From Limnohabitans sp. (GTDB lineage Bacteria > Pseudomonadota > Gammaproteobacteria > Burkholderiales > Burkholderiaceae_C), in the NCBI GenBank assembly GCA_009693225.1, contig SHXP01000154.1:1-5712 (forward strand): DNA of 5,712 nt. Reading direction: 5' to 3'. Under the pieces are notes generated by a model, which was given only the letters and a program-made list of their open reading frames with translations, made no database searches and was not told where the DNA came from. Within the stretch, counting starts at the first letter, position 1; the number at the start of each line of letters is the position of its first letter. The translations under genes and the position numbers were made by a program. Positions 1-5,335 of the stretch are shown piece by piece.

Positions 1-584
1 GGGGGCGCGAGTTCATAGTTGAATTTGGCTTTGAAGTCTTTGCGCAAAGCTGCATCAGCAAAAATATCCTTGCGGTAGTACATGATGAACACATCGCCGT
101 CATCAGGAAATCCGTAGATCTTGCCGTTGACCTTCATCTGGTTGTCACGGTAGGTGGGCGCGATTTTTTGCAGTTCATCACGGAACGCATACTTGTCAAC
201 CATGCTGTCAAGCGGTTCAAGTGCACCGGCTTGCACCAGATCCGGCATCCAGGAAGGGATCACGTTCAATGCGTCATAGGCTCCTGTACCGGCGCGGTAT
301 TCCTGCATGATTTTTGTAAACATCTCAGCGGTAGGTACCTCAACCACATTGATTTTGCAACTGGTCAATTTTTCCCACATCGGACCAGAGAAGTTTTTCG
401 GATCCAGCGATTGCAGACCGGCCTCCCATACGATGGTGATGGTCTTGCCGTTACACATTTTCTTGGCTGCATCAACGGCGCGCTGTGCAGCACTTTGCGC
501 ATTGACACTACCACTGGCCAGCAGCAAGGCCGAGGCCAGTGCTGTCAGACAACTCTGGTGCAGTTTCTTTAAACGAAAATTCAC
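1..584 (-). CDS. ABC transporter periplasmic substrate-binding protein, sugar type (family 1), 3' end outside window
   Basis: This is the N-terminal 194 codons of an exported extracellular solute-binding protein; the family is usually about 400-430 residues, so roughly half is present and the C-terminus lies beyond base 1. Residues 1-29 look like a Sec signal peptide: basic start (FRLKK), hydrophobic core (LASALLLAS) and a VNA-Q cleavage site. The mature part carries family-1 hallmarks: an early strand TITIVWEAG (about 48-56), the stretch AGTGAYDALNVIPSW (about 98-112), and YGFPDDGDVFIMYYRKD (about 157-173), which strongly resembles sugar ABC binding proteins. Two cysteines (44, 76) could form a disulfide. 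I chose the GTG at 584 because AAGGAG sits six bases upstream. An in-frame ATG at 599 would overlap that Shine-Dalgarno and has none of its own. It follows the dehydrogenase on the same strand, so it probably feeds the same pathway. Ligand unknown; TRAP-type is unlikely from the motif. Confidence 0.88.
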   Translation of the reverse strand, partial: MNFRLKKLHQSCLTALASALLLASGSVNAQSAAQRAVDAAKKMCNGKTITIVWEAGLQSLDPKNFSGPMWEKLTSCKINVVEVPTAEMFTKIMQEYRAGTGAYDALNVIPSWMPDLVQAGALEPLDSMVDKYAFRDELQKIAPTYRDNQMKVNGKIYGFPDDGDVFIMYYRKDIFADAALRKDFKAKFNYELAP

Positions 585-590
585 ATTGAT

Positions 591-596
591 CTCCTT
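591..596 (-). promoter_or_regulatory. Ribosome binding site deciding the GTG start of the substrate-binding protein
   Basis: On the minus strand AAGGAG is followed by six bases (ATCAAT) and then GTG at 584. This spacing is near optimal and favours GTG over the in-frame ATG at 599, whose upstream sequence (CCACAATCAC) lacks a purine-rich site. Confidence 0.7.
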
Positions 597-703
597 CATG
601 TGATTGTGGTTGGGAAATTGAAAAAATCTGACAGCGAAACAGATCTGCCGTTCAAACTTGAAATCTGTACAAGATAAGAGTTATTGGTAACCTCCTTTGG
701 CAT
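596..703 (-). CDS. Possible 35-residue leader-type ORF between dehydrogenase and transporter gene
   Basis: The ATG at 703 follows the dehydrogenase TGA with no gap (TGA-ATG). The frame stays open for 35 codons and stops at a TGA that overlaps the region of the transporter gene's alternative ATG. The product begins MPKEVTNNSY and ends FNFPTTIT; it has no signal peptide, membrane segment or motif I recognise. A strong AAAGGAGGT lies inside the ORF with no start codon at a useful distance after it. The position, abutting one gene and ending just before the next gene's ribosome binding site, would suit a coupled leader peptide. An open frame this short is expected by chance, so this is only a candidate. 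Confidence 0.15.
   Translation of the reverse strand: MPKEVTNNSYLVQISSLNGRSVSLSDFFNFPTTIT
639..668. promoter_or_regulatory. Inverted repeat/hairpin in the 119-base gap before the transporter gene
   Basis: The arms ACAGAT (639-644) and ATCTGT (663-668) enclose a second perfect inverted repeat, TTCAA-AC-TTGAA (651-662). They stack into one stem of 11 pairs with a one-sided bulge (CTGCCG). On the minus strand a T6 run follows about 15 bases later (621-626 in plus coordinates), too far for a standard terminator. It could be an mRNA processing or stability hairpin that lets the transporter gene be expressed at a different level from the enzymes, or an operator. Seen directly; function inferred. 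Confidence 0.4.
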
Positions 704-1684
704 TCAGACTTTGACAATCGACAAGGGCAGGCGACCGTTGGCAAATTCAACAAGGCACCCCAGTCCTTCACGGGCAATGTGATCAAAACATTCATCGGTC
801 CAGCACAGCGAATGCGGGGTTAAAAGTACGTTGTCCATTGACAGCAAAGGATTGTCATTTGACACCGGTTCCTGTTCGAACACGTCAAGACCCGCACCGG
901 CGATCGCACCGGTTTGCAGAGCATGTATCAACGCTGACTCATCAACCACCGGACCACGGGCCATGTTGATGAGAAAAGCCTGTTTTTTCATCAGCGACAA
1001 ACGTTGTGCGTTCAGAAAGTGCCGGGTCTGTGAATTCAGAATCAGACAGCAAACGACAAAATCACTTTGAGACAGCAGCGTTTCTGTGCTGACGTGATCC
1101 GCGCCCAGGGACTCGATAAGCGGGGTTGCAACATGGGGGTCAGACGCCAGCATGCGCCATCCGAAAGGCTTGGCAAGCGCCAGCAATTCCTTGCCGATGC
1201 CTCCCGCACCGATGACACCGAGGGTGCGGGTGGTCAAACCCAGGCCCATGTGGCTGGTACGTTCATGCCAGCGGCCTTCTCTGGTCAATTTGTCTTTGAC
1301 CATCAATCGCCCGGTCAGCGCGAAAATATAAGTGAGTGCGGCAACTGCAACCGGCCGCCGCACAGCCACAGGCGTATTGGTGGTGATGACGCTTTTATCG
1401 GCCAATGCCTTGACGTCGACCGAGTCGTAGCCGACCCCGTGCCGTGAAACAATTTTCACCCTGCAATCCGGGCGTGCAACAGAGCGGGCGGTGACCTGAG
1501 GACTGTTGATATACAAGCCGTCGTAAGCCGACATGATGTCCGGTGTGATTTCACTGACAGATTCGCGCAGAAACTCGTATTCGATACCGGGCTCGCGGTC
1601 GAGCAATTCCATGGGGCCCGGTCCGAATGTGGGTCGGCCGCCTACGTCGAGCAGGTCTTTGGACAAACCGATTTTGAAGGCCAT
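704..1684 (-). CDS. D-isomer-specific 2-hydroxyacid dehydrogenase (NAD-dependent)
   Basis: A 326-residue cytoplasmic enzyme of the D-2-hydroxyacid dehydrogenase superfamily, which interconverts 2-hydroxy acids and 2-keto acids using NAD(P). The order of parts is typical: an N-terminal substrate half with SRHGVGYDSVD (80-90); a Rossmann half opening with GVIGAGGIG (156-164) and an acidic D182 at the end of the second strand, which suggests NAD preference; then the catalytic Arg (R243 in NMARGP), Glu (E272 in FEQEP) and His (H291 in LTPHSLCWTDE). There is no ACT domain, so it is not a full-length regulated SerA. The unusual TPVAVRRPVA segment (104-113) in place of the common TPGANA suggests a distinct subfamily. 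Start and aldolase stop are separated by only two bases, with AAGCGGGG as ribosome site inside the aldolase end, so the two are co-translated. Exact substrate unknown; glyoxylate/hydroxypyruvate-type or a longer sugar-derived keto acid are possible. Confidence 0.92.
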   Translation of the reverse strand: MAFKIGLSKDLLDVGGRPTFGPGPMELLDREPGIEYEFLRESVSEITPDIMSAYDGLYINSPQVTARSVARPDCRVKIVSRHGVGYDSVDVKALADKSVITTNTPVAVRRPVAVAALTYIFALTGRLMVKDKLTREGRWHERTSHMGLGLTTRTLGVIGAGGIGKELLALAKPFGWRMLASDPHVATPLIESLGADHVSTETLLSQSDFVVCCLILNSQTRHFLNAQRLSLMKKQAFLINMARGPVVDESALIHALQTGAIAGAGLDVFEQEPVSNDNPLLSMDNVLLTPHSLCWTDECFDHIAREGLGCLVEFANGRLPLSIVKV

Positions 1685-1686
1685 GC

Positions 1687-2457
1687 TCAGCCCCGCTTTT
1701 CAATGTGTTGAATCATGTTGCTGAAACCTTGCTGCAGCACGGCAGTGTCAGGACCGGTGGCGATCATGGTGTAGCCCATGGCCATGACCTTGTCGGCCCA
1801 GGCGGCATCGCTGGCCAAGAAGCCAGCAATTTTGCCGTGTTGTTTGGCGACATCTGCAATTCTTTGCATGGCCGAAAGAAACAAGGGGTGATCAAACTGA
1901 CCGGCAATACCCATGAAATTGGATAGGTCGAAATGGCCGACCCACAGCACATCAATACCTTGCACGGCGGCAATCGCGTCGACTTGTTCGAGACCCCGCT
2001 CAGTTTCAATCTGCGCGATGACCAGATTACGGTTATGGAAGTCACGCATTTTTTTACCTATGTCGCCGCCTTTGTAGTCGCATTGCGCAAAGCCGAAAGC
2101 AGCGCCGCGCCGGCCCAACGGCGGGTAGCAGCAGGCTTGCGCAATCCGTGCAGCCTGCTCGGCCGATTCGACCATGGGAATCATCACACCCTGAGCGCCG
2201 ATATCCAGGGCCCTGGCCAGCCAGGTGTATTCGCCGACCGGTACCCTGACCATCGGAGCAATAGGCAAGCCCCGGCAGGAGGCAAACAGCCATTTCAGGG
2301 ACTCAAAGCCCAGGCCGGTGTGCTCCATGTCATAAATCACGTACTTTGCACCTGCGTTGTGCAAAATGCTGGATAAACCCGGGGAGAAAAATTCGAACGC
2401 CATGGCACCGGCGACAACTTGGCCGGACATGATGGATTGCTTGAGGTCGAAAGACAT
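1687..2457 (-). CDS. HpcH/HpaI aldolase/citrate lyase family protein (class II, pyruvate-type aldolase)
   Basis: A 256-residue TIM-barrel enzyme of the metal-dependent HpcH/HpaI family, the usual length for the family. Members cleave 2-keto-4-hydroxy (often 2-keto-3-deoxy sugar) acids to pyruvate plus an aldehyde. Matching family positions are visible: the catalytic His in YDMEHTG (H46), the substrate-binding Arg in MVRVPVGE (R71), IPMVESAEQA (93-102), the YPPLGRRG turn (111-118), IAQIET with Gln149 and the metal-ligand Glu151, and VGHFDLSNFMG with the metal-ligand Asp177. All expected catalytic and metal residues are present, so it should be active. H175 replaces the Pro or similar residue often found in the VGxxDLS motif, and Cys109-Cys110 precede the YPP turn. 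It is the first gene of the minus-strand cluster, followed directly by the dehydrogenase. The region just upstream of its ATG (AATCAATCAAGC) has no clear Shine-Dalgarno, so translation may be weak or leaderless-like. The substrate cannot be assigned. Confidence 0.92.
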   Translation of the reverse strand: MSFDLKQSIMSGQVVAGAMAFEFFSPGLSSILHNAGAKYVIYDMEHTGLGFESLKWLFASCRGLPIAPMVRVPVGEYTWLARALDIGAQGVMIPMVESAEQAARIAQACCYPPLGRRGAAFGFAQCDYKGGDIGKKMRDFHNRNLVIAQIETERGLEQVDAIAAVQGIDVLWVGHFDLSNFMGIAGQFDHPLFLSAMQRIADVAKQHGKIAGFLASDAAWADKVMAMGYTMIATGPDTAVLQQGFSNMIQHIEKRG

Positions 2458-2478
2458 GCTTGATTGATTTGGGAATGG

Positions 2479-2504
2479 GTCAGAATAACCAGCAAAGTTC
2501 TGAC
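2479..2504. promoter_or_regulatory. Inverted repeat GTCAGAA-N12-TTCTGAC just upstream of the aldolase gene
   Basis: The seven-base arms at 2479-2485 and 2498-2504 match perfectly around a 12-base spacer; the near arm ends 22 bases before the aldolase ATG. Position and geometry suit either a repressor operator at the cluster's promoter or a hairpin in the 5' leader. No regulator gene is in the window to help assign it. Confidence 0.4.
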
Positions 2505-2528
2505 TGTATTTAGGTGTAATTACTAGGA

Positions 2529-2558
2529 AAATATATGTTTGCCAAGTTGAGTATATTT
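2529..2558. promoter_or_regulatory. AT-rich inverted repeat with possible minus-strand -35 element, upstream of the aldolase cluster
   Basis: The arms AAATATA (2529-2535) and TATATTT (2552-2558) flank a 16-base spacer that contains TTGCCAA (2539-2545). Read on the minus strand, TTGGCA (2545-2540) matches the sigma-70 -35 consensus at 5 of 6. The hexamer 17 bases further on (TAATTA) is a poor -10, and AGTAAT at 15 bases is only moderate. The region therefore plausibly holds the cluster's promoter and operator, but no complete promoter can be called with certainty. Confidence 0.3.
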
Positions 2559-2671
2559 GATGAAGTTCTCGTCACGGCTACTGAGGAATTACAACTATTG
2601 CGCCCGCTGTTATCATGTGCCGGTCGGAAAAAACATGCTGTTATGCCTTTATTTACCGGTGATCTTTCGCA

Positions 2672-2685
2672 TTGATTTATATCAA
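2672..2685. promoter_or_regulatory. FNR/ANR-type binding site (perfect TTGAT-N4-ATCAA)
   Basis: TTGAT (2672-2676), spacer TTAT, ATCAA (2681-2685) is an exact match to the core consensus of FNR/ANR-family regulators, with a further A after the right half (ATCAAA). It lies 66 bases upstream of the lpxO-like start and more than 210 bases from the aldolase start, so it most likely serves the plus-strand gene. CRP-type sites use TGTGA halves and do not fit. The match is seen directly; occupancy by FNR is inferred. Confidence 0.7.
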
Positions 2686-2707
2686 AACTATGAAAAACCC
2701 TGCCCGG

Positions 2708-2720
2708 CATGATGTAGACA
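2708..2720 (+). promoter_or_regulatory. Candidate class II FNR-dependent -10 and transcription start for the lpxO-like gene
   Basis: CATGAT (2708-2713) matches TATAAT at 4 of 6. With a start at A2720, the centre of the FNR-type site (2678.5) falls at exactly -41.5, the standard class II activation geometry, and the hexamer occupies -12 to -7. No good -35 hexamer is needed in that arrangement. This gives a 5' leader of about 32 bases. It is a geometric prediction, not a mapped start. Confidence 0.45.
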
Positions 2721-2737
2721 AGTCGAGTGTGATCTTT

Positions 2738-2742
2738 GAAGG
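2738..2742 (+). promoter_or_regulatory. Ribosome binding site of the lpxO-like gene
   Basis: GAAGG is followed by nine bases and then ATG at 2752. It is a modest site at acceptable spacing that supports this start. Confidence 0.5.
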
Positions 2743-2751
2743 CAAGTTTTC

Positions 2752-3651
2752 ATGAAGTGGGCAGTGATTTCCTTGTGGCTGGTAGCCATCTTGTACGGGC
2801 ACTACCGGGGTCGGGTTAGGGTTTCCTGGCAAAAAGTATTTCTGGACCACTCGGCCGTGCTGGCACCGGTCAATGCCTTGATGGTGCTTTTTTCAAAAGT
2901 GACCACCAGACCTTATGTACCGTTGAATCAACTCCCTGAATTGCAAAAGTTGCAAGATAACTGGAAGGTATTTCGTGACGAGGCCTTGCATTTGTCCGAA
3001 TTGCAACGCATCAAGGTACCGGATAAACACGATGACATGGGCTTCAATTCTTTTTTCAAATACGGATGGAAGCGCTTTTATTTGAAATGGTACGACGCTG
3101 CCCATCCTTCCGCGGTTGAGTTGTGTCCGCAAAGTGTGGCTATTTTGAAAAGTATTCCCAGTATCAAGGCGGCCATGTTTGCCGAGTTGCCGCCGGGCGG
3201 TCAACTTAACCGGCATCGCGATCCTTATGCCGGTTCGCTTCGTTATCACCTCGGTCTGGTGACGCCTAATGATGATGCGTGTTACATCGATGTCGACGGT
3301 GAGCGTCACAGTTGGCGCGACGGGCAGGGGATGGTGTTTGATGAAACCTATATCCACGAGGCCTATAACAAGACGGCGCATAACCGTATCATTTTGTTTT
3401 GCGATGTGGAGCGCCCCTCCAGAATGGCATGGGTAGCCGCGTTGAACCGCTGGTTCAGCAGGGTGGTGATGTCAGCGGCGAGTTCGCCGAATGATGCCGG
3501 AGACCAGACCGGTGCGATCAATAAATTGACGCATTTACATTTTGTGGTGGACGAAAAACGCAAGGCATTCAAAAACCGGAACCGCAAGGTATACAAACTG
3601 ACCAAATACAGTTTGATTGCACTGATAGTGCTGGGCATCATTTACCTTTGA
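2752..3651 (+). CDS. lpxO: LpxO-like lipid A hydroxylase (aspartyl/asparaginyl beta-hydroxylase family)
   Basis: A 299-residue Fe(II)/2-oxoglutarate-dependent dioxygenase. LpxO enzymes use O2 to add a 2-hydroxyl to a secondary acyl chain of lipid A at the inner face of the cytoplasmic membrane. The protein starts with a hydrophobic helix (about 4-16, ISLWLVAILYG) followed by basic residues (HYRGRVRV), as in known LpxO. The catalytic core shows the iron facial triad: H155 and D157 in NRHRDPYAG, and distal H202 in DETYIHEAYN. Arg212 in HNRIILFCDVERP is the likely 2-oxoglutarate-binding residue. PPGGQLNRHRD and GMVFDETYIHEA are characteristic of the family. A basic stretch (268-285) and a second hydrophobic helix (about 286-299) end the protein, giving a membrane anchor at each end. 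It is monocistronic, between a divergent cluster and a terminator. A perfect FNR-type site lies upstream, which is notable for an oxygen-consuming enzyme. A related hydroxylase with another acyl or peptide substrate is the alternative. Confidence 0.9.
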   Translation: MKWAVISLWLVAILYGHYRGRVRVSWQKVFLDHSAVLAPVNALMVLFSKVTTRPYVPLNQLPELQKLQDNWKVFRDEALHLSELQRIKVPDKHDDMGFNSFFKYGWKRFYLKWYDAAHPSAVELCPQSVAILKSIPSIKAAMFAELPPGGQLNRHRDPYAGSLRYHLGLVTPNDDACYIDVDGERHSWRDGQGMVFDETYIHEAYNKTAHNRIILFCDVERPSRMAWVAALNRWFSRVVMSAASSPNDAGDQTGAINKLTHLHFVVDEKRKAFKNRNRKVYKLTKYSLIALIVLGIIYL

Positions 3652-3696
3652 GCGGTCGCGCCGGCTTTTGCGTGCTGCCTTGAAGACACGCTTTGG

Positions 3697-3721
3697 CCGA
3701 CCGATCCGGTGCGGTTTTTTT
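3697..3721 (+). terminator. Rho-independent terminator after the lpxO-like gene
   Basis: CCGACCG-ATC-CGGTgCGG forms a seven-pair GC-rich stem with one bulged G and a three-base loop, followed at once by T7 (3715-3721). It begins 46 bases after the stop codon at 3651. The T7 also pairs with A7 at 3737-3743, and CCGATCCG (3701-3708) with CGGATCGG (3751-3758), giving a larger alternative stem. Confidence 0.7.
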
Positions 3722-3736
3722 CTGCGCTTTCGCTCG

Positions 3737-3769
3737 AAAAAAACGCCCCTCGGATCGGCCTGAGCCGAT
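3737..3769 (-). terminator. Candidate minus-strand terminator facing metY
   Basis: On the minus strand ATCGGC-TCAG-GCCGAT (3769-3754) is a perfect six-pair hairpin with a four-base loop. A T7 (3743-3737) follows after about ten bases. The gap is longer than ideal, so termination may rely on the larger stem CCGATCCG/CGGATCGG shared with the plus-strand terminator. It is about 280 bases past the metY stop, the only poly-T hairpin I found for that transcript. Confidence 0.45.
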
Positions 3770-4050
3770 GTATCTGGTTTTATGAGGATTGCTTTCTTTG
3801 TGATTTTTTATGTTTTCGATCCACAGAAATTCAGTCGTAGAAATCTCAATGGACAGCATCAATGCAGTCGGGGTAAATCTGTGAACGGACAAACGACATG
3901 GCGGGCGGGCCAACGCGAACATTGGCGCGCAGCGGCAGTGAGCGGCGACCGTCCCGGCATGTCGTGAACACTTCACATCTTTGAAACGCAAAGACTAAAG
4001 AGCCGGCATCGCTTGAAAAGCAGGCCATCAAGCTGTTACGGATAAGGAAG
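3770..4050. other. Non-coding convergent intergenic stretch, the 3' region of metY
   Basis: No convincing gene is present. Open frames at 3782-3967 (plus), 3638-3991 (minus) and 3846-4115 (minus, overlapping the metY end) have no family features, and the second runs through the terminator. The left part (3772-3890) is AT-rich and the part from 3900 to 3960 is markedly GC-rich. Small palindromes include GTGAA-CAC-TTCAC (3964-3976) and GCTTGA-N11-TCAAGC (4011-4033). A larger imperfect inverted repeat is listed separately. Confidence 0.6.
3875..3982. repeat. Extended imperfect inverted repeat, possible structured RNA element
   Basis: Nested matching arms pair around a GC-rich centre: AAA (3875-3877) with TTT (3980-3982); TGTGAA (3880-3885) with TTCACA (3972-3977); ACGACATG (3893-3900) with CATGTCGT (3958-3965); and, after one G-G mismatch, CGGG (3902-3905) with CCCG (3953-3956). 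Inside lies GCCAA (3909-3913) with TTGGC (3922-3926). Internal loops are nearly symmetric (2x2, 7x6, 1x1), as expected of a folded RNA or a degenerate palindromic repeat. It lies in the metY 3' region and has no U-run, so it is not a simple terminator. No known RNA family is recognised. Confidence 0.35.
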
Positions 4051-5331
4051 TCAGGTCTTGTGCAGGGCCTGCTCAATGTCCCAGATGATGTCGTCCAGCG
4101 TCTCAAGCCCGACACTCAAACGGATCAAATCCGGTGGCACACCGGCGGCAATCTGCTGTTCTTCCGACAGTTGACGGTGGGTGGTAGAAGCAGGATGAAT
4201 CACCAGACTCTTGGCGTCGCCGATGTTCGCCAGGTGCGATAAAAACTGTACGTTCTCGATGAAAGTCTGACCTGCGGCCGCTCCACCCTTGACGCCGAAG
4301 GACAGCACGGCCCCGGCGCCGCGCGGCAGGTATTTCTTGGCGAGTTCATGGTCCGGATGGTCGGCCAGACCCGGGTAGTTCACCCAGGCCACCTTGGGGT
4401 GTTTTTGCAAATGTTTCGCAACCGACAAGGCATTGCTGCAATGACGGTCCATGCGCAAAGACAAGGTTTCTACACCTTGCAGCAGCAAAAACGCATTGAA
4501 AGGGGAGAGCACCGGACCGAAGGTGCGCATGCCTTCCATGCGGCATTTCATGGTGAAACCGAAATCACCGAAAGTCTCAAAAAAACGTACACCGTGGTAG
4601 CCGGGCGAGGACTCGGTCATGGTCGGGAAGCGGCCGTTGTCCCAGGGGAATTTGCCCGATTCGATAATCACGCCGCCCATGGTGGTGCCGTGACCGCCGA
4701 TGAATTTGGTCGCCGAGTGAATGCTGATGGCCGTGCCCCATTTGAAGGGCTGACACAGGTAAGGGCTGGCAAAGGTGTTGTCGATTAACAGCGGTACGCC
4801 GGCCTGGTTACCGATAACGGCAACGGCTTCGATATCCAGCACATTCAAAGAAGGATTGCCCAGGGTTTCGGCATACAGCGCTTTGGTTCTGGGTGTGATG
4901 GCGCGGGCGAAATTCTCAGGATCGCAGGCATCGACAAAGATGGTTTCGATCCCCAGTTTTTTGAAATTCACACCGAGCTGGGTATGCGTGCCGCCGTACA
5001 AAGTCTTTGCCGCCACAATCTGGTCGCCGGCTTCGCAGACATTGAGCAAAGCGATCATTTGCGCGGCCATACCGCTACCGGTGGCCACTGCCGCCCGCCC
5101 GCCTTCGAGTGCCGCGATGCGTTCTTCGAGTACCGCAACCGTCGGGTTGGACAGCCTTGAATACACATTGCCGAAGGTTTGCAGGTTGAACAGACTGGCA
5201 GCGTGCTCTGCACTGTCAAACACGTAAGACGTCGTCTGGTAAATGGGAACAGCGCGGCTGCCGGTAGCGGCGTCCGGGATTTGCCCGGCGTGCAGGCTGA
5301 GCGTGTCAAAACCGAATTTGCGATCTGCCAT
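4051..5331 (-). CDS. metY: O-acetylhomoserine sulfhydrylase (O-acetylhomoserine aminocarboxypropyltransferase)
   Basis: A 426-residue PLP-dependent enzyme of the Cys/Met metabolism (cystathionine gamma-synthase-like) family. It makes homocysteine from O-acetylhomoserine and sulfide in methionine biosynthesis, in the cytoplasm. The N-terminus FGFDTLSLHAGQ is typical. Further family features are the phosphate-contacting Y58/R60 in YSRLSNPT, ATGSGMAAQ (83-91), the PLP-ring Asp184 in LLIDNTFASPY, the Schiff-base Lys209 in SIHSATKFIGGHG, and carboxylate-binding Arg404 in LIRLSVGLE. The length fits MetY better than MetZ, which is usually nearer 400. I chose ATG at 5331: the product then starts MADRKFGFDT, and the codon lies four bases after the upstream gene's TAA. 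A longer frame from 5385 adds 18 residues with no family resemblance and would overlap the upstream gene by 50 bases. Neither start has a good Shine-Dalgarno, so translational coupling is likely. No riboswitch is visible, but the operon start is outside the window. Confidence 0.95.
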   Translation of the reverse strand: MADRKFGFDTLSLHAGQIPDAATGSRAVPIYQTTSYVFDSAEHAASLFNLQTFGNVYSRLSNPTVAVLEERIAALEGGRAAVATGSGMAAQMIALLNVCEAGDQIVAAKTLYGGTHTQLGVNFKKLGIETIFVDACDPENFARAITPRTKALYAETLGNPSLNVLDIEAVAVIGNQAGVPLLIDNTFASPYLCQPFKWGTAISIHSATKFIGGHGTTMGGVIIESGKFPWDNGRFPTMTESSPGYHGVRFFETFGDFGFTMKCRMEGMRTFGPVLSPFNAFLLLQGVETLSLRMDRHCSNALSVAKHLQKHPKVAWVNYPGLADHPDHELAKKYLPRGAGAVLSFGVKGGAAAGQTFIENVQFLSHLANIGDAKSLVIHPASTTHRQLSEEQQIAAGVPPDLIRLSVGLETLDDIIWDIEQALHKT

Positions 5332-5335
5332 GTTT

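Noticed and set aside
168..603. Plus-strand open frames opposite the substrate-binding protein
   Set aside because: They are antisense to a gene with clear signal peptide and family motifs on the minus strand, and encode nothing recognisable.
1067..1447. 126-codon plus-strand open frame opposite the dehydrogenase, and similar frames at 1933-2376, 4348-4788 and 4775-5227
   Set aside because: They are antisense shadows of well-supported minus-strand enzymes with no protein features of their own.
2589..2616. Possible sigma-70 promoter TTACAA-N16-TATCAT on the plus strand
   Set aside because: The -10 is good (5 of 6) but the -35 matches only 3 of 6, and the FNR-type arrangement downstream is a better fit for the same gene.
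2510..2710. 66-codon minus-strand open frame in the divergent intergenic region
   Set aside because: It has no family features, no Shine-Dalgarno, and runs through the FNR-type site and candidate promoter of the lpxO-like gene.
2612..2713. Inverted repeat ATCATGtgCCGG / CCGGCATGAT flanking the FNR-type site
   Set aside because: The arms match only with a two-base bulge and are about 80 bases apart, so chance is a sufficient explanation.
3670..3691. GCGTG-N12-CACGC hairpin after the lpxO-like stop as a terminator
   Set aside because: Only five pairs with a 12-base loop and just three T after it; the hairpin with T7 immediately downstream is far better.
3782..3967. 61-codon plus-strand open frame starting with a short hydrophobic stretch
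   Set aside because: Only the first 10 or so residues are hydrophobic; the rest is arbitrary composition, there is no convincing ribosome site, and it follows a terminator without a clear promoter.
3638..3991. 117-codon minus-strand open frame after metY
   Set aside because: It reads through the terminator hairpins and into the end of the lpxO-like gene, has a low-complexity basic composition and no recognisable motif.
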